A DNA stretch of 64,000 nt from Acidobacteriaceae bacterium (lineage in GTDB: Bacteria > Acidobacteriota > Terriglobia > Terriglobales > Acidobacteriaceae). The translations under genes and the position numbers were made by a program. The notes below the pieces were generated by a model. That model had not been told where the DNA came from, did not search any database, and saw only the letters and a program-made list of their open reading frames with translations. This document shows, in pieces, positions 7,325-15,824 of this stretch; positions within the stretch are counted from its first letter, which is position 1; the number at the start of each line of letters is the position of its first letter. The stretch is taken from NCBI GenBank assembly GCA_030041435.1, contig JASHNW010000060.1, positions 40,842 to 104,841 on the forward strand. Direction: 5' to 3'.

Positions 7325-8560
7325 TCAGGCGGATGTCAGGTTCGGGTGGGTGGGAAGGAAGACGCTGAGGAGGGTGCCGGAAGGCTGAGCTGTACGGCTG
7401 CGGCAGCGGATGGAGCCGCCACGCCGCACCAGCAAGTCCCTGACGGTCCACAGGCCGAGGCCGATGTTGATGTCTTTACGGCCGGCGGAAAATGGCGCGA
7501 AGATGGCTGAACGGGAGCCTGGCGGGATACCGGTTCCCTGGTCGCCGGCCGTGAAGCGAATGCCGCGGATGCCAGTGGAAGGGTGATGGCACTCCCATGC
7601 AGACAGATACATGGAACCGCCTTCGGGTGAGGCGTCGATGGCATTGGCGACGAGGCCGGAGAGGATCTGTTTGCATTCGCCCGGGGACCAGAAAACTTTG
7701 AGGCCGGGGCGAATTTTCTTCGTCACCGAAACCTCATTTAGCTGGAGCCGGCGGCTGTAGATGGCAAGCACTTCATCGACCGCTTCAGGAAGCGAGACAG
7801 AGTCGACAGAAGCCGCATCGCGGTAATAATCCAGGGTCTGGCGCGTGATGCGGGAGACGTGCTCCAGGACATTGTGGGCTTTGAGCTGCCAGAGTAACGC
7901 GCCGCGGCCGCGTTCTTTGCCGCTGAGGTTTTCATAGCCCAGGGAGGGAGTGACGTGGGTGTGCTGGGAACAAATCCGGTCAACGGCAACCCCGTCGTCA
8001 CCGCGGGAGAAAAAGCTGAGAGGCCAGCCACAGGAAAGATGGAAAGTGCGGGTGCGGGAGAGGTCGTTCCACAGGTCTTCCAGACGCAGGGAGGCGGAGG
8101 GATTTCCGTCCTCCCAGAGGATGGCGACCATTTCTCCGTAGGTGACGATGGGTGCAAATTTTGACCCATATGTGGAAACGGCGGCGGCAACGCGATCGAA
8201 GACGCCGCCCAGCAGGGAGCCGAAACGTTGCGGATCGGGCGAGTCGCCGGCCATGAACACGCCCAGAGTTTTCCGGGCATCGAGAGGCACCCAGCGGTCC
8301 TCGCGAGCGGCGCGGCTGAGATCGATCCCGGAGGATTCGACATAGTGAGCCAGATCGCGGCCGTGGGAGTTCTCAGCAATAACAACCGCGGCGCCACCAG
8401 CATGAAGAGCGTCTGCCAGCCGCTGACCGACTTCGCCGATCAGCGTGGAGTCGCTCGAATAGAAATGGGCTGTATGGCTCCCATGGGCAGGGACGGGGAG
8501 CGGAGCGCGGTTCCCGGCGGCCGAAAACGGCCTCGAACCCGATAAGGAGGAGTGTGACAT
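7325..8560 (-). CDS. MEDS-domain sensor histidine kinase-like protein with shortened dimerisation domain
   Basis: About 410 residues. The N-terminal half is a MEDS/DcmR-type sensory domain (HTAHFYSSDSTLIGEVGQRL, then LADALHAGGAAVVIAEN). The C-terminal part is a HATPase_c domain: N box LVANAIDASPEGG, G1 GDQGTGIPP and G2 GLGLWTVRDLL. Between them lies LEHVSRITRQTLDYYR, which matches the second helix of acidobacterial kinases. The preceding helix that normally carries the phospho-accepting histidine (HEINNP-type) is missing. Autophosphorylation on a canonical H box is therefore doubtful. There is no linked response regulator. The start is uncertain: ATG 8560 is used because an upstream TTG would lie inside the recA terminator. 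Confidence 0.75.
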   Translation of the reverse strand: MSHSSLSGSRPFSAAGNRAPLPVPAHGSHTAHFYSSDSTLIGEVGQRLADALHAGGAAVVIAENSHGRDLAHYVESSGIDLSRAAREDRWVPLDARKTLGVFMAGDSPDPQRFGSLLGGVFDRVAAAVSTYGSKFAPIVTYGEMVAILWEDGNPSASLRLEDLWNDLSRTRTFHLSCGWPLSFFSRGDDGVAVDRICSQHTHVTPSLGYENLSGKERGRGALLWQLKAHNVLEHVSRITRQTLDYYRDAASVDSVSLPEAVDEVLAIYSRRLQLNEVSVTKKIRPGLKVFWSPGECKQILSGLVANAIDASPEGGSMYLSAWECHHPSTGIRGIRFTAGDQGTGIPPGSRSAIFAPFSAGRKDINIGLGLWTVRDLLVRRGGSIRCRSRTAQPSGTLLSVFLPTHPNLTSA

Positions 8561-8681
8561 ACGGCCCGGATGCGGCAGAGCAGGGGATTTCGCGCGATCC
8601 CCGATTCCGACAGTTTCAGGTGTTTCGATGAGGACGCGGGCAGAAAGGGATGCCTGAGGAGTGTGAGGGATCGCGATGAGC

Positions 8682-8705
8682 AAAAAGCCCCTCCGGTGAG
8701 GGGCT
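8682..8705 (-). terminator. recA terminator
   Basis: On the minus strand AGCCCCTC pairs with GAGGGGCT around a CCGG-containing loop, followed by TTTTTG. It lies about 30 bases past the recA stop codon. Confidence 0.8.
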
Positions 8706-8734
8706 CTTCGCGTTGCAGTCGAGGTGCGGAAGGG

Positions 8735-9814
8735 TTATTGGCGTCGTGCAGGACGCACGGCTTCCTGAGCGTGGGCTGCGCCGTTGGGAGGCACGGGCGG
8801 CGGCTCGGGAGCGACGTTCTTCGGCACGATGCCGAGTTTCTGGCGGAGCTGGGTGTCGATTTTGGCGAAGGTGTCGCGGTTTTCCTTGAGGAAGGAGCGG
8901 ACGTTCTCGCGTCCCTGGCCGATGCGCTCGCCGGCATAGCTGAACCAGGCGCCGCTCTTCTCGACGATGTTGTTGTTGACAGCGAGATCGAGGACGTCGC
9001 CCTCGCGGGAGATGCCTTCGCCGTAGAGGATGTCGAATTCGGCTTCGCGGAAGGGAGCGGCGACCTTGTTTTTGACGATTTTGACCTTGGTGCGGGAACC
9101 GACGACGGTGTCGCCTTCCTTGACCGCGGCGATGCGGCGGATGTCGATGCGGACCGAGGAGTAGAACTTGAGAGCGCGGCCGCCGGTGGTGGTTTCGGGG
9201 TTGCCGAACATGACGCCGATCTTTTCCCGGATCTGGTTGATGAAGATGAGGGAAGTTCTTGATTTCGAGACAGTTCCGGTAAGCTTGCGCAGGGCCTGGG
9301 ACATGAGGCGGGCCTGCAGGCCCATGTGGGAGTCGCCCATTTCGCCGTCCAGTTCGGCCTTGGGAACCAGAGCGGCAACGGAGTCGACGACGAGGACGTC
9401 GATGGCGCCGGAACGGACGAGAGCTTCGGTGATTTCGAGGGCCTGCTCGCCGTAGTCGGGCTGGGAGATGAGCAGGTTGTCGATGTCGACGCCGAGTTTT
9501 TTGGCGTACTGCGGGTCGAGGGCGTGCTCGGCATCCACGAAGGCGGCCAGGCCGCCGGCCTTCTGGGCTTCGGCGATGATCTGGAGGGTGATGGTGGTCT
9601 TGCCGGAAGATTCAGGGCCGAAGATTTCGATAACGCGGCCGCGGGGCACGCCGCCAACGCCGAGCGCGGCGTCGAAGGAGATGGAGCCGGTGGAAATGAC
9701 GGCGATGGGGACGATGGCCTCTTTGCTGCCGAGGCGCATGATGGAACCCTTGCCGAACTGCTTTTCAATCTGGGAAAGCGCCAGTTCTACGGCGCGCTGA
9801 CGATCATCTGCCAC
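8735..9814 (-). CDS. recA: Recombinase RecA
   Basis: A 359-residue RecA. It has the Walker [10 protein letters not shown], the Walker B region [12 protein letters not shown], the L1/L2 DNA-binding segments ([22 protein letters not shown] is present around L1) and [22 protein letters not shown]. It forms filaments on single-stranded DNA, drives strand exchange and stimulates LexA cleavage. The GTG at 9814 is preferred: [21 protein letters not shown] is the conserved family start and GGAG lies upstream. The C-terminal tail is extended and proline/alanine-rich. Monocistronic with its own terminator. Confidence 0.97.
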   Translation of the reverse strand: MADDRQRAVELALSQIEKQFGKGSIMRLGSKEAIVPIAVISTGSISFDAALGVGGVPRGRVIEIFGPESSGKTTITLQIIAEAQKAGGLAAFVDAEHALDPQYAKKLGVDIDNLLISQPDYGEQALEITEALVRSGAIDVLVVDSVAALVPKAELDGEMGDSHMGLQARLMSQALRKLTGTVSKSRTSLIFINQIREKIGVMFGNPETTTGGRALKFYSSVRIDIRRIAAVKEGDTVVGSRTKVKIVKNKVAAPFREAEFDILYGEGISREGDVLDLAVNNNIVEKSGAWFSYAGERIGQGRENVRSFLKENRDTFAKIDTQLRQKLGIVPKNVAPEPPPVPPNGAAHAQEAVRPARRQ

Positions 9815-10108
9815 GAGGATGCTCCAATCCGGGCGTTCTGGATGGGCGCCAGAACGCCATTCGAGTCCTGATCTGGGACAATTTGCCCCGAGTCTACCAC
9901 CGGGTTTCGGACGCACTCAGCGCGCGAGGCGCGGAAAATGCGCGGTGGTAATGCGCGGGAACGAAGAAGCAGTTTACAGGGTTTCGACGGTACCGTTTTT
10001 CCTCAGACGGCGCCGCGCCGGCCATGCGTGGCGCGCATGGCTGGAGCCAGCTGCGAAGGGTCTGACTCGATGGAACGCGCAGCAACGGGTACCCCCCCTC
10101 TTCGCGTT

Positions 10109-10215
10109 TTTTGCGTAAGCAATTGATTCCAAAGGGGGTGACGGGCGGCGAATTTCGCAAGTGTATGATTCCGAAGTGCTTATTGTAAGCACTGTGTTTT
10201 CAGATGCTTACGGAA
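10109..10215. promoter_or_regulatory. Cluster of GCTTA half-sites around a perfect palindrome
   Basis: The 17-bp element at 10176-10192, GTGCTTA-TTG-TAAGCAC, is a perfect 7-bp inverted repeat. The same half-site recurs as GCGTAAGCAA near 10110 and GATGCTTACGG near 10204. The spacing suggests an operator array for a dimeric regulator in the long gap upstream of recA. No gene start close by is obviously its target. Confidence 0.4.
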
Positions 10216-10278
10216 TTCGAGGGGGCCGGGCGGGAGGTGCGCCGGCGATCCGGTGGCAGTGAGTCCCGTCGGGAAGAG

Positions 10279-10306
10279 AAAAGGTCCGCGTGGAGGCGGA
10301 CCTTTT
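10279..10306. terminator. Hairpin with A/T flanks, paired with the promoter-like repeat
   Basis: Arms AAAAGGTCCGC and GCGGACCTTTT flank a six-base loop, so termination could work in both directions. A near-identical hairpin (minus-strand arm AAAGGTCCGC) stands in the same position and orientation relative to the second repeat copy at 57914-57941. Confidence 0.65.
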
Positions 10307-10327
10307 CCAGTTTCTACTCTATAGATT

Positions 10328-10438
10328 CAGAATATCAGGCTGGATGAGTAAGTCTGCCAACTTTGTAGGGGTTGGTTGGCGGGTAAGTGGCGTGTTATCA
10401 GCGGGGGTTACTTTGGTGAAGAGGTGCGGGGGTTGACA
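10328..10438 (-). repeat. 111-bp promoter-like repeat, copy 1
   Basis: Aligns without gaps over 111 bp to 57983-58093, at roughly three quarters identity by eye. The best-kept blocks are GGTTACTTTGGTGAAGAGGTG (all but one base quoted) and GGGGTTGACA. On the minus strand both copies contain TTGGCA and TATTCT separated by exactly 20 bases. In both a terminator hairpin follows some 25-50 bases later. The remaining 336 bp up to 10774 shows nothing recognisable. Confidence 0.6.
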
Positions 10439-10774
10439 GTTTTTCAGGGAGGGGTGGCTGGTGGAGGAAGAGGGGCTGAGATGGGCGGTCGGCGGAGACT
10501 GGAGGGAGGCGGGGACAAGGGGAGCGCGTTTCCGATTGCGCATTCTCGATTCGGCGAGCAAGGTGTGCTGGACGAGCGGTTTGGTCTTTGGTCGCAAGCC
10601 GACGACTTCGGCACTTGCACGGCATGGCGACTTTACGTCAAGGTAAGTCGCGATATCGGGCCGTTTGCGGTTACCCGTCACGCCCTTCTGGCGCAACGCG
10701 TTCGCCATGAGCGGGTTGCATCGCAGAGCCCCACTGACCTGCAACAGGGCTTGGACGGCGTTGCAGCGCTCTGA

Positions 10775-11824
10775 TTATTCATAGCTCGGCTGCAGGATGA
10801 AGCGCCACAGCGGCAGTTGTTTCTTCTTCCAGTCATGCGGAATGACGGGCGCGAGAGATGTGGGCTCTTTCACGTTGAGTTTCGTTACCCGACCGCCTTC
10901 TCCTAGAGTGAGGAAATTGTAGGCCTGGGAGTAAAGGAAGCTGAGAGAGCCGATCATCTCGAATCCCTGGTTGGGTGTGATCTCCTCAGGAGATACCGTG
11001 TGCACCGCCGCCAGCGGCAACCCGTCTCTATCGAGTTCGATGTGCCCTCCATCGTAGCGCCATTTGCCGTACATCATGAGATAGAACGCGATGTTCCGTT
11101 CTGTATTGTCCTCTAGCACGGTGCCGCCAACCCTGATCTCGGAGCCGCCGATCCACATACTCACTTTGCCGTCTGCCAGAATCTCCCTCGGCTTGTTCAT
11201 GTCGGCGGTTAACCGAAGGGTCAGCGGGTACGTAGTGCCGATGGTGTAATCGCCGAGGGCGGCCATTTCATTCTCTTTCATAGCCGCGAAAAACTCGATC
11301 TCAGCGTAGTTCCCGGTCCTTGTGAACCTTGCGGGATCATTGAGGGTCCATTGGTTCCACGGAGCCCAGTAAATGGCAAAGCGAAGCGGAATCCCGGCAA
11401 GGCCGGCATATCGCCCGAGCGCGTCCAGGTCAGTCGCGCGAATTCGATAGCATTTCATCGGATCTTTGCAAAAATGATTCTTGGTTTCGATGAGCAACGG
11501 CTTCCCGGCCTCCGTAATCACCCGGAAATCAGGAACGAGCACGTCATCGTCGGAACGGTAATAGCAGTCCCCTGTGTCCTCCACTTTCAGCAGCCGAACG
11601 GTGTTGAGATTCACGACCATTCCACCGAACAGGGCCTGCACCCTTATCCCGTGCAGTGTTGCCTCCGAATCCAGCGCACGAGTCAGTCCGGCATCGACCT
11701 GTGAGAGGAAGGACTCCCGATTCGCTGGGTCGTATATGGCCCGGCCGTCCCCCGATTGCAGCACGGAAAACAGATTGAGCGTCTCGAGTTTCTGTGGTTC
11801 GCGGCCGACTTTCCTCATGACCAC
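10775..11824 (-). CDS. Uncharacterised protein with PD-(D/E)XK nuclease motif
   Basis: A 349-residue soluble protein that I do not recognise as a named family. Residues 98-115 read PDF, then 13 residues, then ETK: D99, E113 and K115 fit the catalytic PD-(D/E)XK signature of restriction-type nucleases. The flanking hydrophobic strands (VLVPDFRVI and LLIETKN) match the fold. The C-terminal half, about 200 residues, is of unknown type. Translation starts at GTG 11824 or ATG 11818; no strong ribosome site is visible. Base composition is lower in GC than the neighbours. A small gene on the same strand lies 100 bp upstream. A role in defence or in a mobile cassette is possible but unproven. Confidence 0.55.
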   Translation of the reverse strand: MVMRKVGREPQKLETLNLFSVLQSGDGRAIYDPANRESFLSQVDAGLTRALDSEATLHGIRVQALFGGMVVNLNTVRLLKVEDTGDCYYRSDDDVLVPDFRVITEAGKPLLIETKNHFCKDPMKCYRIRATDLDALGRYAGLAGIPLRFAIYWAPWNQWTLNDPARFTRTGNYAEIEFFAAMKENEMAALGDYTIGTTYPLTLRLTADMNKPREILADGKVSMWIGGSEIRVGGTVLEDNTERNIAFYLMMYGKWRYDGGHIELDRDGLPLAAVHTVSPEEITPNQGFEMIGSLSFLYSQAYNFLTLGEGGRVTKLNVKEPTSLAPVIPHDWKKKQLPLWRFILQPSYE

Positions 11825-11925
11825 AATATATCTATGGAGTTCCTATAGGTGGTGCGGCTCGACTCACGCGAGATCTCCGATCCACTGCACTGAGTGAGGC
11901 GCGAATGGGAGGGCGGGGGTCGGGC

Positions 11926-12225
11926 CTAGCGGGTGCCGCACGAGCTCGCCGGCAAGCCAAATTTTTCCCGCTCTTCGTCAGAGAGCGATAAGCCCGGCAG
12001 CCAATAGAAGCCATCCGTCTGCAAGCCGTGGAACAGCTCCTCAATAGCCCGGGCGGTCATTCCCAGGGAGAACAGTGCGCGCTGCACCGCCTCGCCCGTA
12101 AGAAGGCGGCGGGGCTTCGCGCTGCCGCCGGCGGACCTCGCGGGCACCAGGCTAAGTAGGTAAGAAGTGCCCGCCGCGCGGACCTGTGTTAGGCTCGATA
12201 CCGTCAGATTATAGGGCTCCGTCAT
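11926..12225 (-). CDS. Small hypothetical protein upstream of the nuclease-like gene
   Basis: A 99-residue protein with no recognised domain. It starts at ATG 12225 behind GGGAGG (six-base spacing). It is mixed polar and hydrophobic with no membrane segment, and its C-terminal part (GLSLSDEEREKFGL) suggests a short helix. Because it lies on the same strand 100 bp ahead of the PD-(D/E)XK gene, the two may be co-transcribed. Confidence 0.5.
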   Translation of the reverse strand: MTEPYNLTVSSLTQVRAAGTSYLLSLVPARSAGGSAKPRRLLTGEAVQRALFSLGMTARAIEELFHGLQTDGFYWLPGLSLSDEEREKFGLPASSCGTR

Positions 12226-13048
12226 TCTGTGCCTCCCAAGGGGCGGGAACTGCGCCAACAACCTAAGTTAGTCCCTCGCCTTCCGCAGGGAGTATAGGCG
12301 AGGAGCGGCGGAACGGCAATTCGAATCGAGACTCCCTTTTCCCCCGCGCCACGGGTGGCCATCGAATGGGTGGGTTTGCTAACCGTAAGTCGGCCGGTGT
12401 TTACAAATCCTATCCACTTGCCCGTAGAACGGCCGACTCGGACAGCCGGTGAATCCGTAAAGCGGGGCTCAGTTCGTGCTTCATCCCCGATGCGCTTACT
12501 GAGAGCGAACAGGACCGCGGGAGTCGGCTTCTCGGTGAGGATTGACGGCGGGTGTCGCGTTGCGGGGCCCGAGGACAGGACGCGATTCGGGGGCGGCCCG
12601 TGCGGCGGCGAATGGAATGAGCCGGCAGCGACCGGGGGCCCCGGCGAAGAGGGTTCGCTGGGGTGGGAAGCGCACGGACGAGCCAGAATTCGGAGAGGGA
12701 CCCATTCGGCTCGGTCGCCGAGGGCGAGCCTCGCTCAGGGCAGGCTGTGCGCCGCGCGTCCGAGACGAATTGTGGCGAAGAGCCCCCGCCCAGGAAAAGA
12801 CAAACGCAGGCCGAAATTCGGCCCGGTCTCCGAGGCGACCTTCGCTCAGCGAGGCCGCGAACCGGCGAAGCGGAGCGCAGCGAGTTGCGCGCAGTCGGCG
12901 GGCGCCGCGGGGCGAATCGCGACACCCGGCATGAGGACCAGGATAGCGCACCGCCTGGGCGGGCCATCGTTTTCCGCGCCGCTGTGACCGGCGGCACAGC
13001 GGTTCCCGGCGGGAGAACCTAGTCTGAAGCGTCGCCGGGAGGGACAGC
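12226..13048. other. 820-bp gap without a credible gene; imperfect direct repeat
   Basis: Long open frames exist on both strands but none has a family resemblance or a convincing start. An imperfect direct repeat of about 35 bp is present at 12704-12738 and 12816-12849 (ATTCGGC, CGGTC, CCGAGG and TTCGCTCAG-type blocks). It resembles the short dispersed repeats common in this group. Confidence 0.45.
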
Positions 13049-14689
13049 GTGGCGACGCTGGTGGAGAGTCCGGTCGCGGCGGTGGGGACGGTGCGTCCAG
13101 CGGATATGGCTGCGCGTGGCGCGGGCGCCGTGGTGGCGGAGCGTGCGGTCTCCAACCCCTGGATCGTGGCGATTTCGGCGATGCTGGCCACGTTCATGGA
13201 GGTGCTGGACACGGCCATTGCCTCGGTGGCGCTGCCGTACATTGCGGGGTCGCTGGCGGCGTCGAACTCCGAAGCCACGTGGGTGCTGACCAGCTATCTG
13301 ATTGCCAACGCCGTGGTGCTGCCGGCGAGCAACTGGTTTGCACTGCGCTTTGGGCGGAAGCGCTTCCTGATTTCCTGCGTGGTCGTGTTCACGATTGCCT
13401 CGTTCTGGTGCGGGGCCGCACCGTCGCTGGGGATTTTGCTGCTGGCGCGGGTGGTGCAGGGAGCGGGCGGCGGCGCGCTGCAGCCGCTGTCGCAGGCGAT
13501 TCTGCTGGAGAGTTTTCCACCGAAGAGACGCGGGGCGGCGATGGCGCTGTTCGGCTTCGGGGTGGTGGTGGCGCCGGTGCTGGGGCCGACGCTGGGCGGC
13601 TGGCTGACGGACTCGTTCAGCTGGCGGTACGCGTTCTACATCAATATTCCGGTGGGAATTGTAGCGGTCTCCATGATCAGCCGGTTTGTGAAGGACCCGC
13701 CCTATATCAGGCATGCCAGGGCGGGGCCGTTCGACAACATGGGGTTTGCGCTGCTGTGCCTGTGGACAGGGTGTTTGCAGGTGATTCTGGACAAGGGTCA
13801 GGAAGACGACTGGTTCGGCGCGCTGTGGCTGCGCTGGGCGGTGACGATTCTGGCAGTGAGCCTGGTGTTGTTTGTGTGGCATTCGTGGCGGGCGAAGCAG
13901 CCGCTGGTGAATCTGCACATTCTGTTCCGGAACCGCAACTTCGGCGTAGGCTGCCTGCTGGTGTTCATGCTGGGCATCGCGATTTACGTGACGGTGGCGA
14001 TTCTGCCGCTGTTCTACCAGGAGGTGCTGGGGTACACGGCGCTGACGGCGGGCATTGTGGTGGCGCCGCGCGGGCTGGGGTCGATGCTGGGGCTGCCGGT
14101 GGTGGGGATAATCAGCCATCGCGTGGACAATCGCTGGCTGTTGTGCGGGGGGTTCGCGGTGTTTGGGGTGTGCTCGATTTTGTTTTCCTGGGTGAACCTG
14201 GGGATCAGTCCGACGACGCTGCTGATTCCGATTGTGGTGACGGGGTTCGCGCTGAGCTTTGTGTTTGTGCCCATCGCGAGCATGGCGACGGCGACGCTGA
14301 GCAATGAGCAGATGGGGAACGCGACGGGGATCTTCAACCTGCTGCGGAATATCGGCGGATCGATCGGGATCTCGATGGCGGAGACGGCGCTGATCCGGCG
14401 AGAGAGTTTTCACCAGAGCATGATCGCCGCGTCGGCGCCGCAGGCGGGAGTGTGGTTTGAGCAGCGCGCGGCGCAAAGCAGCGCCTACTTCGGGCGGGCG
14501 CTGGGGCATGCGGCGGGACAGCCGGCGGCGCTGGCGGCGATGTACCTGCAAGTGCAGCGGCAGGCGATGCTGTGGTCGTTCGTGGATGTGTTTCGCTGGA
14601 CCGCGCTGATTGCGTTTGCGGCGGGCGGGATGGTGTGGCTGTTCCGGCGCATCAGTCACGAAGAAGATGGCAGCGTGAAGACGCACTGA
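13049..14689 (+). CDS. DHA2-family MFS drug/proton antiporter (EmrB/QacA type)
   Basis: About 546 residues with some 14 predicted membrane segments. It shows the DHA2 motifs: LDTAIASVALPYIAGSL in helix 1, RFGRKRFL (motif A) after helix 2, and a helix 5 motif with GPTLGGWLTD followed by WRYAFYINIPVG. These antiporters export drugs or other hydrophobic compounds using the proton gradient. No EmrA-like adaptor or regulator is adjacent, so the substrate is unknown. The start is a GTG preceded by GGGAGGGA. The gene is convergent with rsmA; the gap between holds short repeats. Confidence 0.9.
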   Translation: MATLVESPVAAVGTVRPADMAARGAGAVVAERAVSNPWIVAISAMLATFMEVLDTAIASVALPYIAGSLAASNSEATWVLTSYLIANAVVLPASNWFALRFGRKRFLISCVVVFTIASFWCGAAPSLGILLLARVVQGAGGGALQPLSQAILLESFPPKRRGAAMALFGFGVVVAPVLGPTLGGWLTDSFSWRYAFYINIPVGIVAVSMISRFVKDPPYIRHARAGPFDNMGFALLCLWTGCLQVILDKGQEDDWFGALWLRWAVTILAVSLVLFVWHSWRAKQPLVNLHILFRNRNFGVGCLLVFMLGIAIYVTVAILPLFYQEVLGYTALTAGIVVAPRGLGSMLGLPVVGIISHRVDNRWLLCGGFAVFGVCSILFSWVNLGISPTTLLIPIVVTGFALSFVFVPIASMATATLSNEQMGNATGIFNLLRNIGGSIGISMAETALIRRESFHQSMIAASAPQAGVWFEQRAAQSSAYFGRALGHAAGQPAALAAMYLQVQRQAMLWSFVDVFRWTALIAFAAGGMVWLFRRISHEEDGSVKTH

Positions 14690-14699
14690 GGCGCAGCGA

Positions 14700-14772
14700 C
14701 CAGGCGAAAAGCAGCCAGGGGTAAAGCGGTCAGGTAAGGAACGGTCAGGGGCAAAGCGGTCAGGGGTAAAGC
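14700..14772. repeat. Short intergenic direct repeats
   Basis: Several copies of an AGGGGTAAAGCGGTC-type unit stand between two convergent genes. Similar low-complexity units lie at other gene ends in the window (17284, 24475, 26115, 29340, 32455, 33955, 63892). Confidence 0.6.
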
Positions 14773-14783
14773 GCGAGCCGCGA

Positions 14784-15590
14784 TCAGCCGTGCAGGTGGT
14801 GGTAGAGGCTCGCCATGGTGTTTAGGTCGAGTTGTTCGGCGCGCGCTTGCGGGGAGATGCTGCAGGCGGCGAAGGCGGCAGCGATCTGCGCGGGATCCTG
14901 ACCGGCGGTGCGGAGATTCTTCGCCAGCATTTTGCGCTTCTGCGCGAAGCCCACCTTAAGAAAAGCGATGAAGGGATGGATGGCGGCGGGGGTGAGGTGG
15001 AGCTGGTCGAAACGCGGGGCCATGGTCAGGCGCAGGACGGTGGAATGAACCTGCGGCGGCGGCGAGAAGGCTTCCGGGGGGAGAGTGAAGAGGGTCTCGA
15101 CGCGGGCGTAGAGCTGCGCGGTGGCGGAGAGCAGGCCGTAATCGCCGGTGCCGGGGCGGGCGGCGACGCGCTCAGCGACTTCATGCTGGATCATCACGAC
15201 GGCGCGGTCGATGACGGCGTGCGCGGCGAAGAGGTGAAGGAGGATGTCGGAGGTGATGTAGTAGGGGAGATTGCCGACGACGAGGAGCTTGCTGTCGCTG
15301 TTGGATCGGAGGGCGGGCAGATCGGTAGCCAGAATGTCCTGCTCAAGGATTTCGACCTGAGGGTAGCCGGCGAATTGTGCGCGCAGGCGCGGAGCGAGGC
15401 CGCGGTCGAGTTCGATGGCGACGAGGCGCTGGGCACGGCGGGCGAGGAGGCCGGTGATGGCGCCGCGGCCGGGGCCGATTTCGACAACGGTGCGCCGGGA
15501 GAGATCGCCGAGGGCGTCGGCGATGGCGGCCTGGGCGGTGGGGCTGACGAGGAAATTCTGGCCGAGTTTGGGGCGATTTCGGATAGTCAC
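14784..15590 (-). CDS. rsmA: 16S rRNA dimethyladenosine transferase RsmA (KsgA)
   Basis: A 268-residue SAM-dependent methyltransferase. It has KLGQNFLVSP at the start, motif I VVEIGPGRGAITGLL, the acidic SAM ligand in LVAIELDRGL and the catalytic NLPYY motif. It dimethylates two adjacent adenines near the 3' end of 16S rRNA late in 30S assembly. The ATG at 15590 matches the family start MTIRNRPKLGQNF and family length. No operon partner is on the same strand. Confidence 0.96.
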   Translation of the reverse strand: MTIRNRPKLGQNFLVSPTAQAAIADALGDLSRRTVVEIGPGRGAITGLLARRAQRLVAIELDRGLAPRLRAQFAGYPQVEILEQDILATDLPALRSNSDSKLLVVGNLPYYITSDILLHLFAAHAVIDRAVVMIQHEVAERVAARPGTGDYGLLSATAQLYARVETLFTLPPEAFSPPPQVHSTVLRLTMAPRFDQLHLTPAAIHPFIAFLKVGFAQKRKMLAKNLRTAGQDPAQIAAAFAACSISPQARAEQLDLNTMASLYHHLHG

Positions 15591-15824
15591 GGTTCTTCCT
15601 CGAATCTGTTCCAGCCGCCGCTCTCCGGGTTCGCGGCGGCGCAGGCAGCAACCGCTCCTGCGAAGATCTTTTTCGAAATCGCGTGGGTCATTGCGCGCGC
15701 TGGGACATCTGTTCTGATTGTGACGCGGGAGCAGCGCGGGGTCGAGGGTTTACCGGCGCGGCACGCAGAAGGTTTAGACTCAGCTTTCGGTTTCCTGCAA
15801 CGGAAAGAACCTGGGGGTTCTGGA

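Noticed and set aside
10398..10774. Open frames across the repeat-bearing gap
   Set aside because: The frames cross the promoter-like repeat and have atypical composition and no convincing start.
12355..13278. Overlapping open frames on both strands between the nuclease cassette and the MFS gene
   Set aside because: They are Arg/Pro/Ser-rich with no family resemblance or ribosome site and overlap one another.
14832..15824. 330-residue N-terminal extension of the glgA frame
   Set aside because: It lies antisense to rsmA, and glycogen synthase begins at the conserved MHIVFAASE at 15825.
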